Assembly: GCA_946887045.1 (NCBI GenBank)
Contig: CAMPKC010000042.1
Location: 1-42,529, forward strand
Direction of reading: 5' to 3'
DNA length: 42,529 nt
From: an uncultured Sphingobacteriaceae bacterium
GTDB lineage: Bacteria > Bacteroidota > Bacteroidia > Sphingobacteriales > Sphingobacteriaceae
Shown here: one piece after another, positions 24,819 through 32,985 of the stretch
Layout of the letters: every line of letters starts with the position of its first letter
How positions within the stretch are numbered: the stretch's first letter is position 1
Made by a program: the position numbers and the translations under genes
The notes under the pieces: model-generated
Database searches by the model: none
Told to the model about the DNA's origin: nothing
What the model saw: only the letters and a program-made list of their open reading frames with translations

Positions 24819-25477
24819 CTACACCTTTTTAAAAGCCGTCACTATCAATGTTTCTACAACAACTTTTTCATCAGAGAAAACCTGCTCAGGTTCGAGCTTT
24901 TGGGTGCTTTTTTGAACTGTAAAGCCATGTTGTTCGAGCAAATCAGACAAACTTTCGCTCGAAAACAATCTAAAACCATATTTGGTAAAAGGGTATTTTT
25001 GCATGCTTGATTCTGGTCTGACAGAAATCAACAACCTTCCGCCGGGCTTTAAAACTCTTTTCAGTTCCTTAAACGTCGCCTCAAGATCTTCCCAGAAATA
25101 TATCGTATTAACAGTAAAAATTTTGTCAAATGTTTCATTATCAAACGGAAGCGCTTCTGCCGCGGCTAAATGAAGGTGAACCCTGCCATCAGCGATATGC
25201 TGCTTATTTATTTTTGAAGCCTCGGCGATCATCGTCTCAGAAAAGTCGCAGCCGAAGTACTCCACCGAATCAGCAGAAAGACGATCTCTTTGATAAAAAA
25301 GCCATTACCCATACCGATCTCAAGTATTTTGTCACCCGGGGCCACCTTTAGTTCTTCGATAGTACACTTATTGATATACAAATTGCTTTCATTCATCTTT
25401 TCTCCCACTTGCCTCCCCGGTTCACCATCAGGCTTTCTTAATTGATTCGCAAGAAACTTCAATGATTTTTCATCCAT
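24819..25477 (-). pseudogene. SAM-dependent methyltransferase broken by a -1 frameshift
   Basis: A class I methyltransferase (UbiE/Methyltransf_11 type) split across two frames. The 5' part (25477 down to about 25280) encodes MDEKSLKFLANQLRKP... and SAM motif I ILEIGMGNGFFIKEI. The 3' part continues in another frame as SADSVEYFGCDFSETMIAEASKIN, then AAAEALPFDNETFDKIFTVNTIYFWEDLEATFKELKRVLKPGGRLLISVRPES to the C-terminus. The break lies at the AAA tract 25277-25279 (TTT on the coding strand). One extra T there would restore a single frame of about 219 codons. Either a recent inactivating deletion, a slippage site, or a sequencing or assembly error. Substrate unknown. Confidence 0.8.
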
Positions 25478-25628
25478 AAGTATGTATTAAAATTGTGAGA
25501 TTCAAAGCTTCTGTATAAAAGGATGCAAATTAAATAATTTCCTTTCTTTAGAAACAAAGAGAAATAAAAGCAAGGTCAAAACATCTTATTAACTATTAAT
25601 TATATATTTATCGAAACTTTATCACATC

Positions 25629-26327
25629 ATGAAAAAACCTCATTTAATCTTACTTATCTTATTAATTACCTCTATTACATCGTTTGCACAAGTTATTGTC
25701 AATCCGTATGTCGAAACTGTCGACGACCAACTTTGCTATATCACAAAAATTGAAATTACAGATAAATTCACTATTGTAAATTTTGAGCATAAAAACAACC
25801 AGGGTTGGGTGAGGCTTGGAACTAAAATCTATATTGAAACACTTGATCATACGAAATATGACTATGTAAAATCTGAAGGTATTCCTGTTGCGCCGGAAAA
25901 ACACGAGTTTAAAGAAGGAGAAGAAAGTTTGAAATTTAAAGTCTTTTTCAAGCCTTTACCTAAAAACACAAAATCCATTAATATAATTGAAAATGCAGGC
26001 GATCGATACTCTTTTAATTTTTACGGAGTAGACCTTGAGAAATCCAGAACCTCGGATTTTCAGCGTCCGCATACACCTATCGCGCAAGCACCTCTCTCTA
26101 AATTAGATTTCCCGGGAGCAATGCTTAACGCGATCGGGCCGGCATACAACATGTTAATGAAAGCTATTCTTAACACTTCTTTAGAGTTTTATAACGAACC
26201 CGGAAAACTGGCAGAACTTGCGAAGCTGAATAAAAATTATTTCGAGGCATTGAGAAAAGAAGGCTTTACTAAAAAGCAGGCTTTGAAAATAATGACATCC
26301 AGCCCCCTTTCGAAGATCGGTAAGTAA
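25629..26327 (+). CDS. Secreted hypothetical protein
   Basis: A 232-aa protein with a signal peptide (MKKPHLILLILLITSITSFAQ). The mature N-terminal half (residues 22-120) is rich in predicted beta strands (KIEITDKFTIVNFEHKNNQGWVRLGTKIYIETLDHTKYDYVKSEGIPVAPEKHEFKEGEESLKFKVFF) and resembles a beta-sandwich module often found at the N-terminus of secreted Bacteroidota proteins. The C-terminal part is helical. No catalytic motif is visible. It stands alone and converges on a strong hairpin. Confidence 0.7.
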   Translation: MKKPHLILLILLITSITSFAQVIVNPYVETVDDQLCYITKIEITDKFTIVNFEHKNNQGWVRLGTKIYIETLDHTKYDYVKSEGIPVAPEKHEFKEGEESLKFKVFFKPLPKNTKSINIIENAGDRYSFNFYGVDLEKSRTSDFQRPHTPIAQAPLSKLDFPGAMLNAIGPAYNMLMKAILNTSLEFYNEPGKLAELAKLNKNYFEALRKEGFTKKQALKIMTSSPLSKIGK

Positions 26328-26351
26328 ACTAAATTCTCATAGGCGACGAAA

Positions 26352-26394
26352 ATGATTTGTTTCTGGATACTAAGCATATCCAGAAACAAATCAT
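26352..26394. terminator. Convergent-gene hairpin, 18-bp perfect stem
   Basis: ATGATTTGTTTCTGGATA and its exact complement flank a 7-nt loop (26370-26376). It is the longest perfect inverted repeat noticed in the window and separates convergent genes. The minus direction is followed by TTTT. Probably a bidirectional terminator. Confidence 0.7.
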
Positions 26395-26401
26395 AACTCG
26401 T

Positions 26402-26650
26402 TTACTTCTTAATATTATTTCTTTCTTTTTCTTCTTCTTTATTCAATGTATCCGGATCAGGAGTTAAGCCTTTCTCTGGCTCTAAAGTATATGCAGCTTC
26501 AGAAGCGGCAATAGCCTGTTTATATCGTTCCATATCCGAATCGTAGTCATTGCCGTCTGAACTTATAACACTATTTCCCAAAGTGTTATCGTTTAGCGAT
26601 TCTATTTCTTTATTTTCTTCCTCTTCGGGAATATTATCTTCTGGTATCAT
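26402..26650 (-). CDS. Small acidic hypothetical protein
   Basis: An 82-aa protein rich in Glu, Asp, Asn and Lys (MIPEDNIPEEEENKEIESLNDN...), without Cys, signal peptide or membrane segment. It is probably largely disordered with a short central helix (SDMERYKQAIAASEAAYTL). It is monocistronic and convergent with the secreted protein gene. Not recognised. Confidence 0.6.
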   Translation of the reverse strand: MIPEDNIPEEEENKEIESLNDNTLGNSVISSDGNDYDSDMERYKQAIAASEAAYTLEPEKGLTPDPDTLNKEEEKERNNIKK

Positions 26651-26945
26651 AACGCTAGGTTTTATTATTTAAAATGTCGTACAAAATGGATTGTTTACAT
26701 TTTTTAATTTTAGATAAAAGGAAATCATTGCGAGGTAAAACATCTAAATAAGGCACATAAGCAAATAAAAACCTGCAAATTCCTCTATTTAGCATTACTC
26801 AGAGAGCCTTATATTAATCACAATTGCTCCCCTCTATCCTACCAGTTCACCCCTCACTTTAAACCGAATGGTTTACTAGGTTTGCTTTCAATTAACAATT
26901 TATAAACCGTAGGCATTACCCAAAATGCTTACATAATTCTAAGTA
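26651..26945. other. Intergenic region between divergent genes, with a -7 box
   Basis: About 295 bp of AT-rich DNA without a plausible gene. It contains a perfect -7 box TAGGTTTG at 26877-26884, oriented toward the GH16 gene and predicting a leader of about 57 nt. No -33 box at a good distance and no recognisable riboswitch were seen. Confidence 0.55.
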
Positions 26946-27791
26946 ATGAAAAACAAATTAGCACTAGGCCTGATGCTCGCATCATGCTGTCTTTTTTCAT
27001 GTAAGAAAGACATCCCGACAAATGTAGATGCCGACCAGCAATTAATGTATCCGGGCAAAAATTCTTCCAAAACCATGGCATGGGAAACGGTTCTTGATGC
27101 CTCTTCATTCTCAAGTTACAGTTCCTTTGAATCGCAATGGAACTATTTGTATCCATGGGGATCCGATCACAATGGTACTGCCCGTATGTATGCCAGCAGT
27201 ACAGACCACAATCACGTTTATTTATCCGGTGGTGTACTTACGATAAAAGCTACCCGTATTAACTGGAACGAAGGGAACAGTACTTCTCAACCCTACTTAC
27301 CTATCAGGTATCATTCGGGAGCTGTAAATACTAAACATCATGTGCTGATTAATGACCAATATCCTCAATACGAGGTTAAAGGAGATTTTCAGGCGCCCTC
27401 AGCATCCGGAACATGGCCTGCCTTCTGGCTAACAGGAGTAAACAGCTGGCCGCCAGAAAGTGATATCCTGGAATTCAAAGGAGATAACCGCAACTGGTTC
27501 AATACCTTCAGGACCTCTTCAGATGTATCTTCAACAATTGTATCTGTAAGCTCGCCGGGAAACTGGCACAATTACCGGGTGTGGATTAATAAAGTTAATG
27601 CGACAGACGTAGATATCCACTATTATTTGGATGGCACCTGGAAAGCTGTGCACAGAGCAAACTTTGTAAACAAGCCGATGTATGTTATTATCAACTTACA
27701 AATGGAAGGTTCCTCTGGCTCGCCAGGGCCAACTTCAGATACTTATTACAGAGCAAAAAATATTTATATCGGCAGAAGCAAGGCTTTCTAA
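26946..27791 (+). CDS. Glycoside hydrolase family 16 lipoprotein
   Basis: A 281-aa surface lipoprotein with the jelly-roll fold of GH16 (laminarinase/agarase/carrageenase relatives). The signal peptide ends at a lipobox with C19 (CCLFSCKKD). The catalytic ExDxxE motif is E171, D173, E176 in PESDILEFKGD, preceded by the substrate-cleft GTWPAFWLTG and followed by WHNYRVWINK and VIINLQMEG. It would cleave internal beta-linkages of a beta-glucan or galactan; the specificity cannot be read. Monocistronic, with a strong terminator. Confidence 0.88.
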   Translation: MKNKLALGLMLASCCLFSCKKDIPTNVDADQQLMYPGKNSSKTMAWETVLDASSFSSYSSFESQWNYLYPWGSDHNGTARMYASSTDHNHVYLSGGVLTIKATRINWNEGNSTSQPYLPIRYHSGAVNTKHHVLINDQYPQYEVKGDFQAPSASGTWPAFWLTGVNSWPPESDILEFKGDNRNWFNTFRTSSDVSSTIVSVSSPGNWHNYRVWINKVNATDVDIHYYLDGTWKAVHRANFVNKPMYVIINLQMEGSSGSPGPTSDTYYRAKNIYIGRSKAF

Positions 27792-27805
27792 TCATTCTAA
27801 AACAC

Positions 27806-27842
27806 AATACCGGTGGTATAAAGTTTCACCACCGGTATTTTT
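27806..27842 (+). terminator. Intrinsic terminator of the GH16 gene
   Basis: A perfect 12-bp stem AATACCGGTGGT/ACCACCGGTATT with a 10-nt loop, followed by TTTT. Confidence 0.88.
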
Positions 27843-27848
27843 AGGTAA

Positions 27849-27876
27849 ATACCGTACAGAAAAAACTATACGGTAT
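27849..27876 (-). terminator. Probable terminator of metE
   Basis: An 8-bp stem ATACCGTA/TACGGTAT with a T-rich loop 7 nt past the metE stop, followed by TTTACC on the minus strand. The T-tract is weak. Confidence 0.55.
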
Positions 27877-27883
27877 AAATTTA

Positions 27884-30196
27884 TTATTCAATCAGGCTGT
27901 TTTCATACAGTGTTCTGGCTTGCCTTGCAGCTTCAACCATAGAAATCAAAGCCTGCTTTGTTTCAGGCCATTTCCGGGTTTTAAGACCGCAATCGGGGTT
28001 CACCCAAAGATTTCTTACGGGCAATATAGCCGCGGCTTTTTCCAGCAGGTCTACCATTTCCTCTGCAGAAGGCACTCTTGGCGAATGTATATCATAAACA
28101 CCGGGACCTATTTCGTTAGGATACTTAAAATCCGAAAAAGCCTCCAGAAGCTCCATTTGCGATCGTGAAGTTTCGATTGTGATCACATCTGCATCCATTG
28201 CAGCGATGTGTTCTATAATATCGTTAAACTCACTGTAGCACATATGTGTATGGATTTGAGTTTTATCAGCCACTCCGCTTGCCGATATACGGAAAGCTTT
28301 GACCGCCCAGTGAAGATAAGCCTGGTGATCTTTTTTAAGCAGCGGCAAACCCTCTCTGATTGCCGGTTCGTCGATTTGAATGATTTGTATTCCGGCTTTT
28401 TCTAATGCGACCACTTCATCACGAATGGCCAAAGCTATTTGATTTGCAGTTTCAGAACGCGGCTGATCATCTCTGACAAAGGACCACTGAAGAATAGTTA
28501 CGGGTCCGGTAAGCATCCCTTTCATTAATTTTCGGGTATTCGCCTGTGCAAATCTGCTCCATTTAACGGTCATATCGTTCGGGCGACTCACATCTCCATA
28601 AATAACCGGCGGTTTAACACAACGACTGCCGTAGCTTTGTACCCATCCATTTTGGGTAAACAGAAAACCATCCAGCTGCTCTCCGAAGTATTCGACCATA
28701 TCGTTTCGTTCAAACTCGCCATGTACCAACACGTCGAGGCCAATTTCTTCCTGCCAGCGTATAGCTTCAATAGTTGCTGCTGCTATGGCTTTATCGTACT
28801 GTTCCGACGTTAATTCGCCGCGTTTGAGCTTTGCTCTTAGCTGCCGGATATCGTCTGTTTGCGGGAAAGATCCAATTGTGGTAGTGGGAAATAAAGGGAA
28901 CTGAAACAGATCATGCTGAATTTTCTGACGAACGGAGAAATCGCTCGCTCGGGAGGCATGCTCATCAGTAGTCGCCAAAATGCGGTCTTTAACTTCTGAT
29001 TTGTGAATACGCTTAGATAAACGACGACTTTGAATAGCCTGTTTATTTATTTCCAGTAAGATTTCATTTCCCTCAATGATTTGTTCCAGTTCATGCACTT
29101 CGTTTAATTTCTGCCGGGCAAAGGCCATCCAGTTTTTAACTTCGTGTTCCATGCTGGTTTCAAGATCAAGATCAAAAGGAGCATGAAGCAGAGAACAACT
29201 TGGTGCAATCATGATTCGCTCCTTCCCTATCACATTTATCGCATCGCGAATCAGCTTTATTGACTGCTGATAATCGTTTTTCCATATATTTCTGCCGTCC
29301 ACTACGCCCAATGAGAGTGTCAGATTTTCCGGCACAATTTTAAGTACCGCTTCTAACTGATGAGGAGCCCTCACCAAATCGAGATGAATAGCACTAACGG
29401 GAAGGTTAACAGCCCATTCTGCATTTTCATTTAAACCCTCAAAATACGTAGCGATCAATATCTTCAGTCCGTAACATTGCTTATTGATTTCGCGATAAGC
29501 GTACGCGAAAACTTCTTTATCCTTGTCTGATAGATCGAGCGCAAGGAAAGGTTCATCTAATTGCACCCATTCGGCACCGTAGTTTTTCAATCCTTTTAAC
29601 AAGTCGATGTATACCGGAAGCAGGCGCTTGATCAGGTCGATACGATTGAACCCTTCCTCCTTCTCTTTGCCCAGCAAAAGATAGGAAACAGGACCTATTA
29701 ACACTGGTTTTGGCGTTTTGCCGAGAAACTGCTTTGCAGCGTTAAACTCAGCATACAGCTTAGTAGAAAACACTCTGAATGCCTGCCTGGCTTTAAATTC
29801 GGGCACGATGTAATGATAATTGGTATCAAACCATTTAGTCATTTCCATCGCCTTAATATCGAGGCCATCTTTCTGATATCCTCTTGCCATTGCAAAATAG
29901 AGATCAATTTCGGTGTTCTCTTTTACTTTGGTAACAACCGGATTGTACCTTTCAGGGATTACTCCGAGGAGGATAGACATGTCGAGCACCTGATCATAGA
30001 AGCTAAAGTCGTTGCAGGGAATAAGATTGATTCCGGCGTCCTTCTGTTTTTGCCAGTTATCTTCTTTTAATTTCCTTGCGGTAATCAGAAGATCTTCCTG
30101 ACCGGTTTTGCCTGACCAGTACGATTCACAGGCTTTTTTGAGTTCACGGCGGGCACCCACACGAGGGTATCCCAGATTGTTTTTGAGCATACGCAT
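27884..30196 (-). CDS. metE: Cobalamin-independent methionine synthase
   Basis: A cytosolic zinc enzyme (770 aa, usual length) that transfers a methyl group from 5-methyltetrahydropteroyl-triglutamate to homocysteine. The N-terminal NNLGYPRVGARRELKKACESYW matches MetE. The zinc ligands are the His and Cys of THMCYSEF and the late Cys of NPDCGLKTRKW; homocysteine-binding IGSFPQT is at the start of the C-terminal barrel. ATG 30196 is used, and ATG 30190 (two codons later) is also possible. A cobalamin riboswitch lies upstream, so expression is expected to be off when B12 is available and a B12-dependent MetH can work. Confidence 0.96.
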   Translation of the reverse strand: MRMLKNNLGYPRVGARRELKKACESYWSGKTGQEDLLITARKLKEDNWQKQKDAGINLIPCNDFSFYDQVLDMSILLGVIPERYNPVVTKVKENTEIDLYFAMARGYQKDGLDIKAMEMTKWFDTNYHYIVPEFKARQAFRVFSTKLYAEFNAAKQFLGKTPKPVLIGPVSYLLLGKEKEEGFNRIDLIKRLLPVYIDLLKGLKNYGAEWVQLDEPFLALDLSDKDKEVFAYAYREINKQCYGLKILIATYFEGLNENAEWAVNLPVSAIHLDLVRAPHQLEAVLKIVPENLTLSLGVVDGRNIWKNDYQQSIKLIRDAINVIGKERIMIAPSCSLLHAPFDLDLETSMEHEVKNWMAFARQKLNEVHELEQIIEGNEILLEINKQAIQSRRLSKRIHKSEVKDRILATTDEHASRASDFSVRQKIQHDLFQFPLFPTTTIGSFPQTDDIRQLRAKLKRGELTSEQYDKAIAAATIEAIRWQEEIGLDVLVHGEFERNDMVEYFGEQLDGFLFTQNGWVQSYGSRCVKPPVIYGDVSRPNDMTVKWSRFAQANTRKLMKGMLTGPVTILQWSFVRDDQPRSETANQIALAIRDEVVALEKAGIQIIQIDEPAIREGLPLLKKDHQAYLHWAVKAFRISASGVADKTQIHTHMCYSEFNDIIEHIAAMDADVITIETSRSQMELLEAFSDFKYPNEIGPGVYDIHSPRVPSAEEMVDLLEKAAAILPVRNLWVNPDCGLKTRKWPETKQALISMVEAARQARTLYENSLIE

Positions 30197-30210
30197 AAAA
30201 CTCTTGTTAA

Positions 30211-30231
30211 AACATTAATTGAATTAATGTT
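30211..30231 (-). promoter_or_regulatory. Palindrome just upstream of the metE start
   Basis: AACATTAATT and AATTAATGTT around one central base, 14 nt before the ATG and followed by TTTT on the minus strand. It may be the expression platform of the riboswitch (a weak terminator or a hairpin near the ribosome-binding region). Confidence 0.45.
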
Positions 30232-30349
30232 CCTTACGGTTTTCGGTATACTTTCGGGAAGAATTGTAATAAAAGGCAGAATAATGCAGGTAAATTCCGT
30301 GCATTTTCATCTTTGACTACAGCTTTGTACGCGAAAGCATTGTCTGACA

Positions 30350-30500
30350 GTGAGGCAAGTATCCTGGCTTGTAACGGTGTCATCGTCCTTCTCATTAACC
30401 TGGGGCTAACAATGGACGTGCTTGATAACACTTTTTTAGTTACTTACAGTTGCGCGACAGCCCGTGATTTACACACGGTTCCTGTTTTAATCCTTCATTT
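30350..30500 (-). promoter_or_regulatory. Cobalamin (B12) riboswitch controlling metE
   Basis: Read on the minus strand, the segment contains the conserved cobalamin-aptamer elements in order: GGAACCGTGTGTAAATC, then the B12-box core GTCGCGCAACTGTAAGT (around 30442-30458), a variable hairpin, and the closing CAAGCCAGGATACTTGCC (around 30354-30371). The order and wording match the Rfam-type cobalamin aptamer. About 150 nt separate it from metE. Repression of the B12-independent enzyme by B12 is the expected logic. Confidence 0.93.
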
Positions 30501-30542
30501 CTGAAGAAACCTTACTGTTGAAATAAAGTAAAGAACTTTGGC

Positions 30543-30550
30543 CAAATATA
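30543..30550 (-). promoter_or_regulatory. -7 promoter element of the metE leader
   Basis: TATATTTG on the minus strand is a perfect TAnnTTTG box. The predicted start is about 30538, some 45 nt upstream of the first conserved riboswitch base. Confidence 0.65.
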
Positions 30551-30606
30551 AATGATAGGATTAAGATTTAAGAAGTAAAAGAAATTTCTTGTGAATTTTA
30601 TGTGAG

Positions 30607-30900
30607 AGTGCAGGTGCTTGTATGATGAGTGCGGGTGCTTATATGATCAGTGAAGGTGCTTATATGATCGGCGCGGGTGCTTATATGATCGGTGCAGGTG
30701 CTTGTATGATCAGCGCAGGTGCTTATATGATCAGCGCAGGTGCTTATATGATCAGTGCAGGTGTCTATATGATGAGTGCAGGTGCTTATATGATCGGCGC
30801 GGGTGCCTATATGATCGGCGCGGGTGCCTATATGATCGGCGCGGGTGCTTATATGATCGGTGCGGGTGCCTGTATGATCGGTGCGGGTGCTTATATGATA
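30607..30900. repeat. Tandem array of 14 x 21-bp units
   Basis: Fourteen direct repeats with no insertions or deletions (14 x 21 = 294 bp). The unit encodes the heptapeptide Ser/Gly-Ala-Gly-Ala-Tyr-Met-Ile on the plus strand. Recurrent variation is limited to unit positions 1 (A/G), 3 (T/C), 6 (A/G), 12 (T/C), 14 (A/G) and 21 (C, with G or A at units 1, 8, 14), nearly all transitions. Eleven of the fourteen units carry a GATC. Units 6-7 are identical, as are 10-11, suggesting recent slippage or unequal exchange. The array is GC-richer than its flanks and lies between the metE promoter and the hydrolase gene. Confidence 0.96.
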
Positions 30901-30981
30901 GTGTCTGGCGTAGGCTTCGTTTTTTTCTTGACGTTTCACCTTTCGGTGTCCGCTAATAATTACTTATTTTACAATCCCTAA
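30622..30981 (+). CDS. Possible repeat protein of [SG]AGAYMI heptads
   Basis: A candidate 119-aa protein: two Met, then a run of Ser/Gly-Ala-Gly-Ala-Tyr-Met-Ile heptads and a C-terminal hydrophobic tail (VSGVGFVFFLTFHLSVSANNYLFYNP). Four of the six recurrently variable unit positions (3, 6, 12, 21) fall at third codon positions in this frame, against one in the frame on the other strand, mildly favouring this reading. Against it: no clear promoter or Shine-Dalgarno, the first Met lies inside the first repeat, and two other frames are also open (minus strand, residues Asp-His-Ile-Ser-Thr; plus strand, Cys-Leu-Tyr-Asp). It may not be a gene. Confidence 0.25.
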   Translation: MMSAGAYMISEGAYMIGAGAYMIGAGACMISAGAYMISAGAYMISAGVYMMSAGAYMIGAGAYMIGAGAYMIGAGAYMIGAGACMIGAGAYMIVSGVGFVFFLTFHLSVSANNYLFYNP

Positions 30982-30991
30982 ACTTTATAAA

Positions 30992-32422
30992 ATGACCTCA
31001 TTGAAAAGCATTCTACTATTTTTTCTTACTATCTTTTTCTTTAAAATATCAGCTCAGGAACTTCCGAAAAATACCACGTGGGAAGGAAAGCTCATTGGCA
31101 TTCGATTAGTTCTAAAAGTTTCTCAGGATAGCCTGACCCGACAACAAAAAGCGACGTACGACAGTCCGGATCAGGGAGGTTTTGATTTAGCAGTATCAGA
31201 ACTGATAATAACCAAGGATAGCTTAAAGGCCTTTTCTGCTGTGATAGGCGGTGGATTTTCAGGAAAGTTTAATGCCAACAGATCGGCAATCGAAGGAGCA
31301 TGGTCACAGGCAGGCAGATCTATGCCTTTAGTTCTTAAACAAACTGAGCAGGTTAAACCCCTGATAAGGCCGCAAATGCCTAAGGCACCCTTTCCCTATA
31401 AGGAAGAAAAGCTAATTTATTTCAATAGCGATAAGAGCATAAAATTCGGAGCAACGTTAACTCTGCCTGCATCGAATAAGCCGCTTGCTGTGGCTATTTT
31501 GATAACAGGATCGGGACAGGAGGACAGAGACGAAAGCTTGTTTGGACATAAATTATTTTGGGTAATTGCCGATCATTTAAGCAGAAATGGGATCGTGGTG
31601 CTTCGTGTTGATGACAGGGGAATAGGTGAAACAACAGGCGATGTATATTCTGCAACTTCGGCCGACTTTGCCAAAGATGTGCTTGCGGGAATAAGTTATT
31701 TAAAAACCAGGAAAGAGATAGATCCTAAGCAAATTGGGTTGATTGGACATAGTGAAGGAGGCATCATTGCTCCATTGGTTGCAAATCAGTCTTCAGACGT
31801 AGCTTTCATCGTTTCTCTGGCGGGAGTTGGCATTAAAGGAAGTGAATTATTAAAGAAACAGTTGGAAGATTCGTATATCAATCAAGGTTTTGATAAAGAA
31901 AGCGTATCGAATTTAAACCAGTTAACGGATATTTTGATTCAGTTAAACGAAGATCATTCAAATACAGACGAAATCAAGAAAGCTTTTCCCGGTGCTTTCG
32001 AAAAGTGGCGCAGTGCGCAGTCTGACGACTTGCTTTTAAAAAGTAAACTCAAAGGCGAAGGTTCTGATAAAAATATAGCTGCACTCGCTTCGCGTATGTT
32101 TATGCCATGGATGAGGTATTTTATCAAATACGATCCTTCAACAACTATTACAAAGTTAAAAACACCTGTTTTGGCAATGAATGGAGAAAAGGATGTGCAG
32201 GTATCTGCATCTGAAAATCTTGCAGGATTCAAAAAATATTTAACATTGGCAGGAAATAAAGACTTTAAAATTGTCAGCTTTCCAGGATTAAATCACATGT
32301 TCCAGACGGCAAGGACCGGCAATCCTGCGGAATATGTTATGATTGAAGAAACTATTGCCCCGGAGGCATTGAAGGTAATGACGGATTGGATTAAGGAGCA
32401 TGTAACAAACCACCAGCCGTAA
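30992..32422 (+). CDS. Secreted alpha/beta hydrolase
   Basis: A 476-aa exported enzyme with a signal peptide (to about residue 21, FFFKISAQ). Residues 22-125 form an N-terminal beta-rich domain (TTWEGKLIGIRLVLKVSQD...GGGFSGKFNANRSAIEGAW). The alpha/beta-hydrolase domain follows, with ITGSGQEDRDESLFGHK, VDDRGIGETTGD and the nucleophile elbow GHSEGG (S254); the late Asp (NGEKDVQV) and His (GLNHMFQ) complete the triad. It resembles the acyl-peptidase/esterase proteins widespread in Bacteroidota; no substrate can be named. It starts about 90 bp after the repeat array. Confidence 0.88.
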   Translation: MTSLKSILLFFLTIFFFKISAQELPKNTTWEGKLIGIRLVLKVSQDSLTRQQKATYDSPDQGGFDLAVSELIITKDSLKAFSAVIGGGFSGKFNANRSAIEGAWSQAGRSMPLVLKQTEQVKPLIRPQMPKAPFPYKEEKLIYFNSDKSIKFGATLTLPASNKPLAVAILITGSGQEDRDESLFGHKLFWVIADHLSRNGIVVLRVDDRGIGETTGDVYSATSADFAKDVLAGISYLKTRKEIDPKQIGLIGHSEGGIIAPLVANQSSDVAFIVSLAGVGIKGSELLKKQLEDSYINQGFDKESVSNLNQLTDILIQLNEDHSNTDEIKKAFPGAFEKWRSAQSDDLLLKSKLKGEGSDKNIAALASRMFMPWMRYFIKYDPSTTITKLKTPVLAMNGEKDVQVSASENLAGFKKYLTLAGNKDFKIVSFPGLNHMFQTARTGNPAEYVMIEETIAPEALKVMTDWIKEHVTNHQP

Positions 32423-32469
32423 TTACATGCTTTTAAACAGCTGAGAAGTGGCCTACAACTTTTTTTCGC

Positions 32470-32477
32470 TAATTTTG
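32470..32477 (+). promoter_or_regulatory. -7 promoter element of the PAS protein gene
   Basis: TAATTTTG, a perfect TAnnTTTG box ending 10 nt before the ATG at 32488. The predicted leader is about 5-6 nt. Confidence 0.55.
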
Positions 32478-32487
32478 TTGTCGACGT

Positions 32488-32883
32488 ATGGGAAAGAGAG
32501 AAGTACTCGAAAAATTGCACGAACAGATGATCGCAGAAATACAAGATTATGCAATTATTCTGCTTGACCTTGACGGAACAATTTTAACATGGAACAAAGG
32601 CGCTGAAAAGATTAAAGGCTATAAAGAAGAGGAAATACTAGGACAAAACTTCAGGTTATTTTATTTGCCCCAAGACAGGCAGGCGGGCTTGCCCGAGCAA
32701 TTACTCGAGCAGGCAAAAAAGGAAGGTCGAGCTAGGCACATTGGCAGACGTGTAAAAAAAGGAGGAGCCATATTTTGGGGTAGTATTCTTATTACTGCTC
32801 TTCATGACGATAATGATGAAGTAATAGGATTTACGAAATTAACGAGAGAAATAGACGATAATCAATTCAATAATTACAATTAG
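32488..32883 (+). CDS. Single-domain PAS protein
   Basis: A 131-aa protein consisting of little more than one PAS domain (about 14-122): YAIILLDLDGTILTWNKGAEKIKGYKEEEILGQNFRLFYLPQD..., then KKGGAIFWGSILITALHDDNDEVIGFTKLTREI. No kinase, cyclase or DNA-binding output domain is attached or adjacent, so it presumably senses a ligand and acts through another protein, or is a remnant of a longer sensor. No conserved Cys for LOV chemistry is seen. Confidence 0.85.
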   Translation: MGKREVLEKLHEQMIAEIQDYAIILLDLDGTILTWNKGAEKIKGYKEEEILGQNFRLFYLPQDRQAGLPEQLLEQAKKEGRARHIGRRVKKGGAIFWGSILITALHDDNDEVIGFTKLTREIDDNQFNNYN

Positions 32884-32985
32884 AAGCGCTGTTTCGCTTA
32901 AACTTAGATTGGTTATTGTCGGGATTTGTTCGACGACCAGGGGATTAGTTTACAGTTTACTTTCTCATAATACCTCAATGCCTCT

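Noticed and set aside
30607..30900. CRISPR array
   Set aside because: The 21-bp units are contiguous with no variable spacers between them, no cas genes are present, and the units are not palindromic.
30598..30939. Minus-strand His/Asp/Thr-rich repeat protein (Asp-His-Ile-Ser-Thr heptads, possible GTG start at 30939)
   Set aside because: It is open only because the repeat period is a multiple of three. Variable positions fall at its first and second codon positions more than at third, and no promoter is visible.
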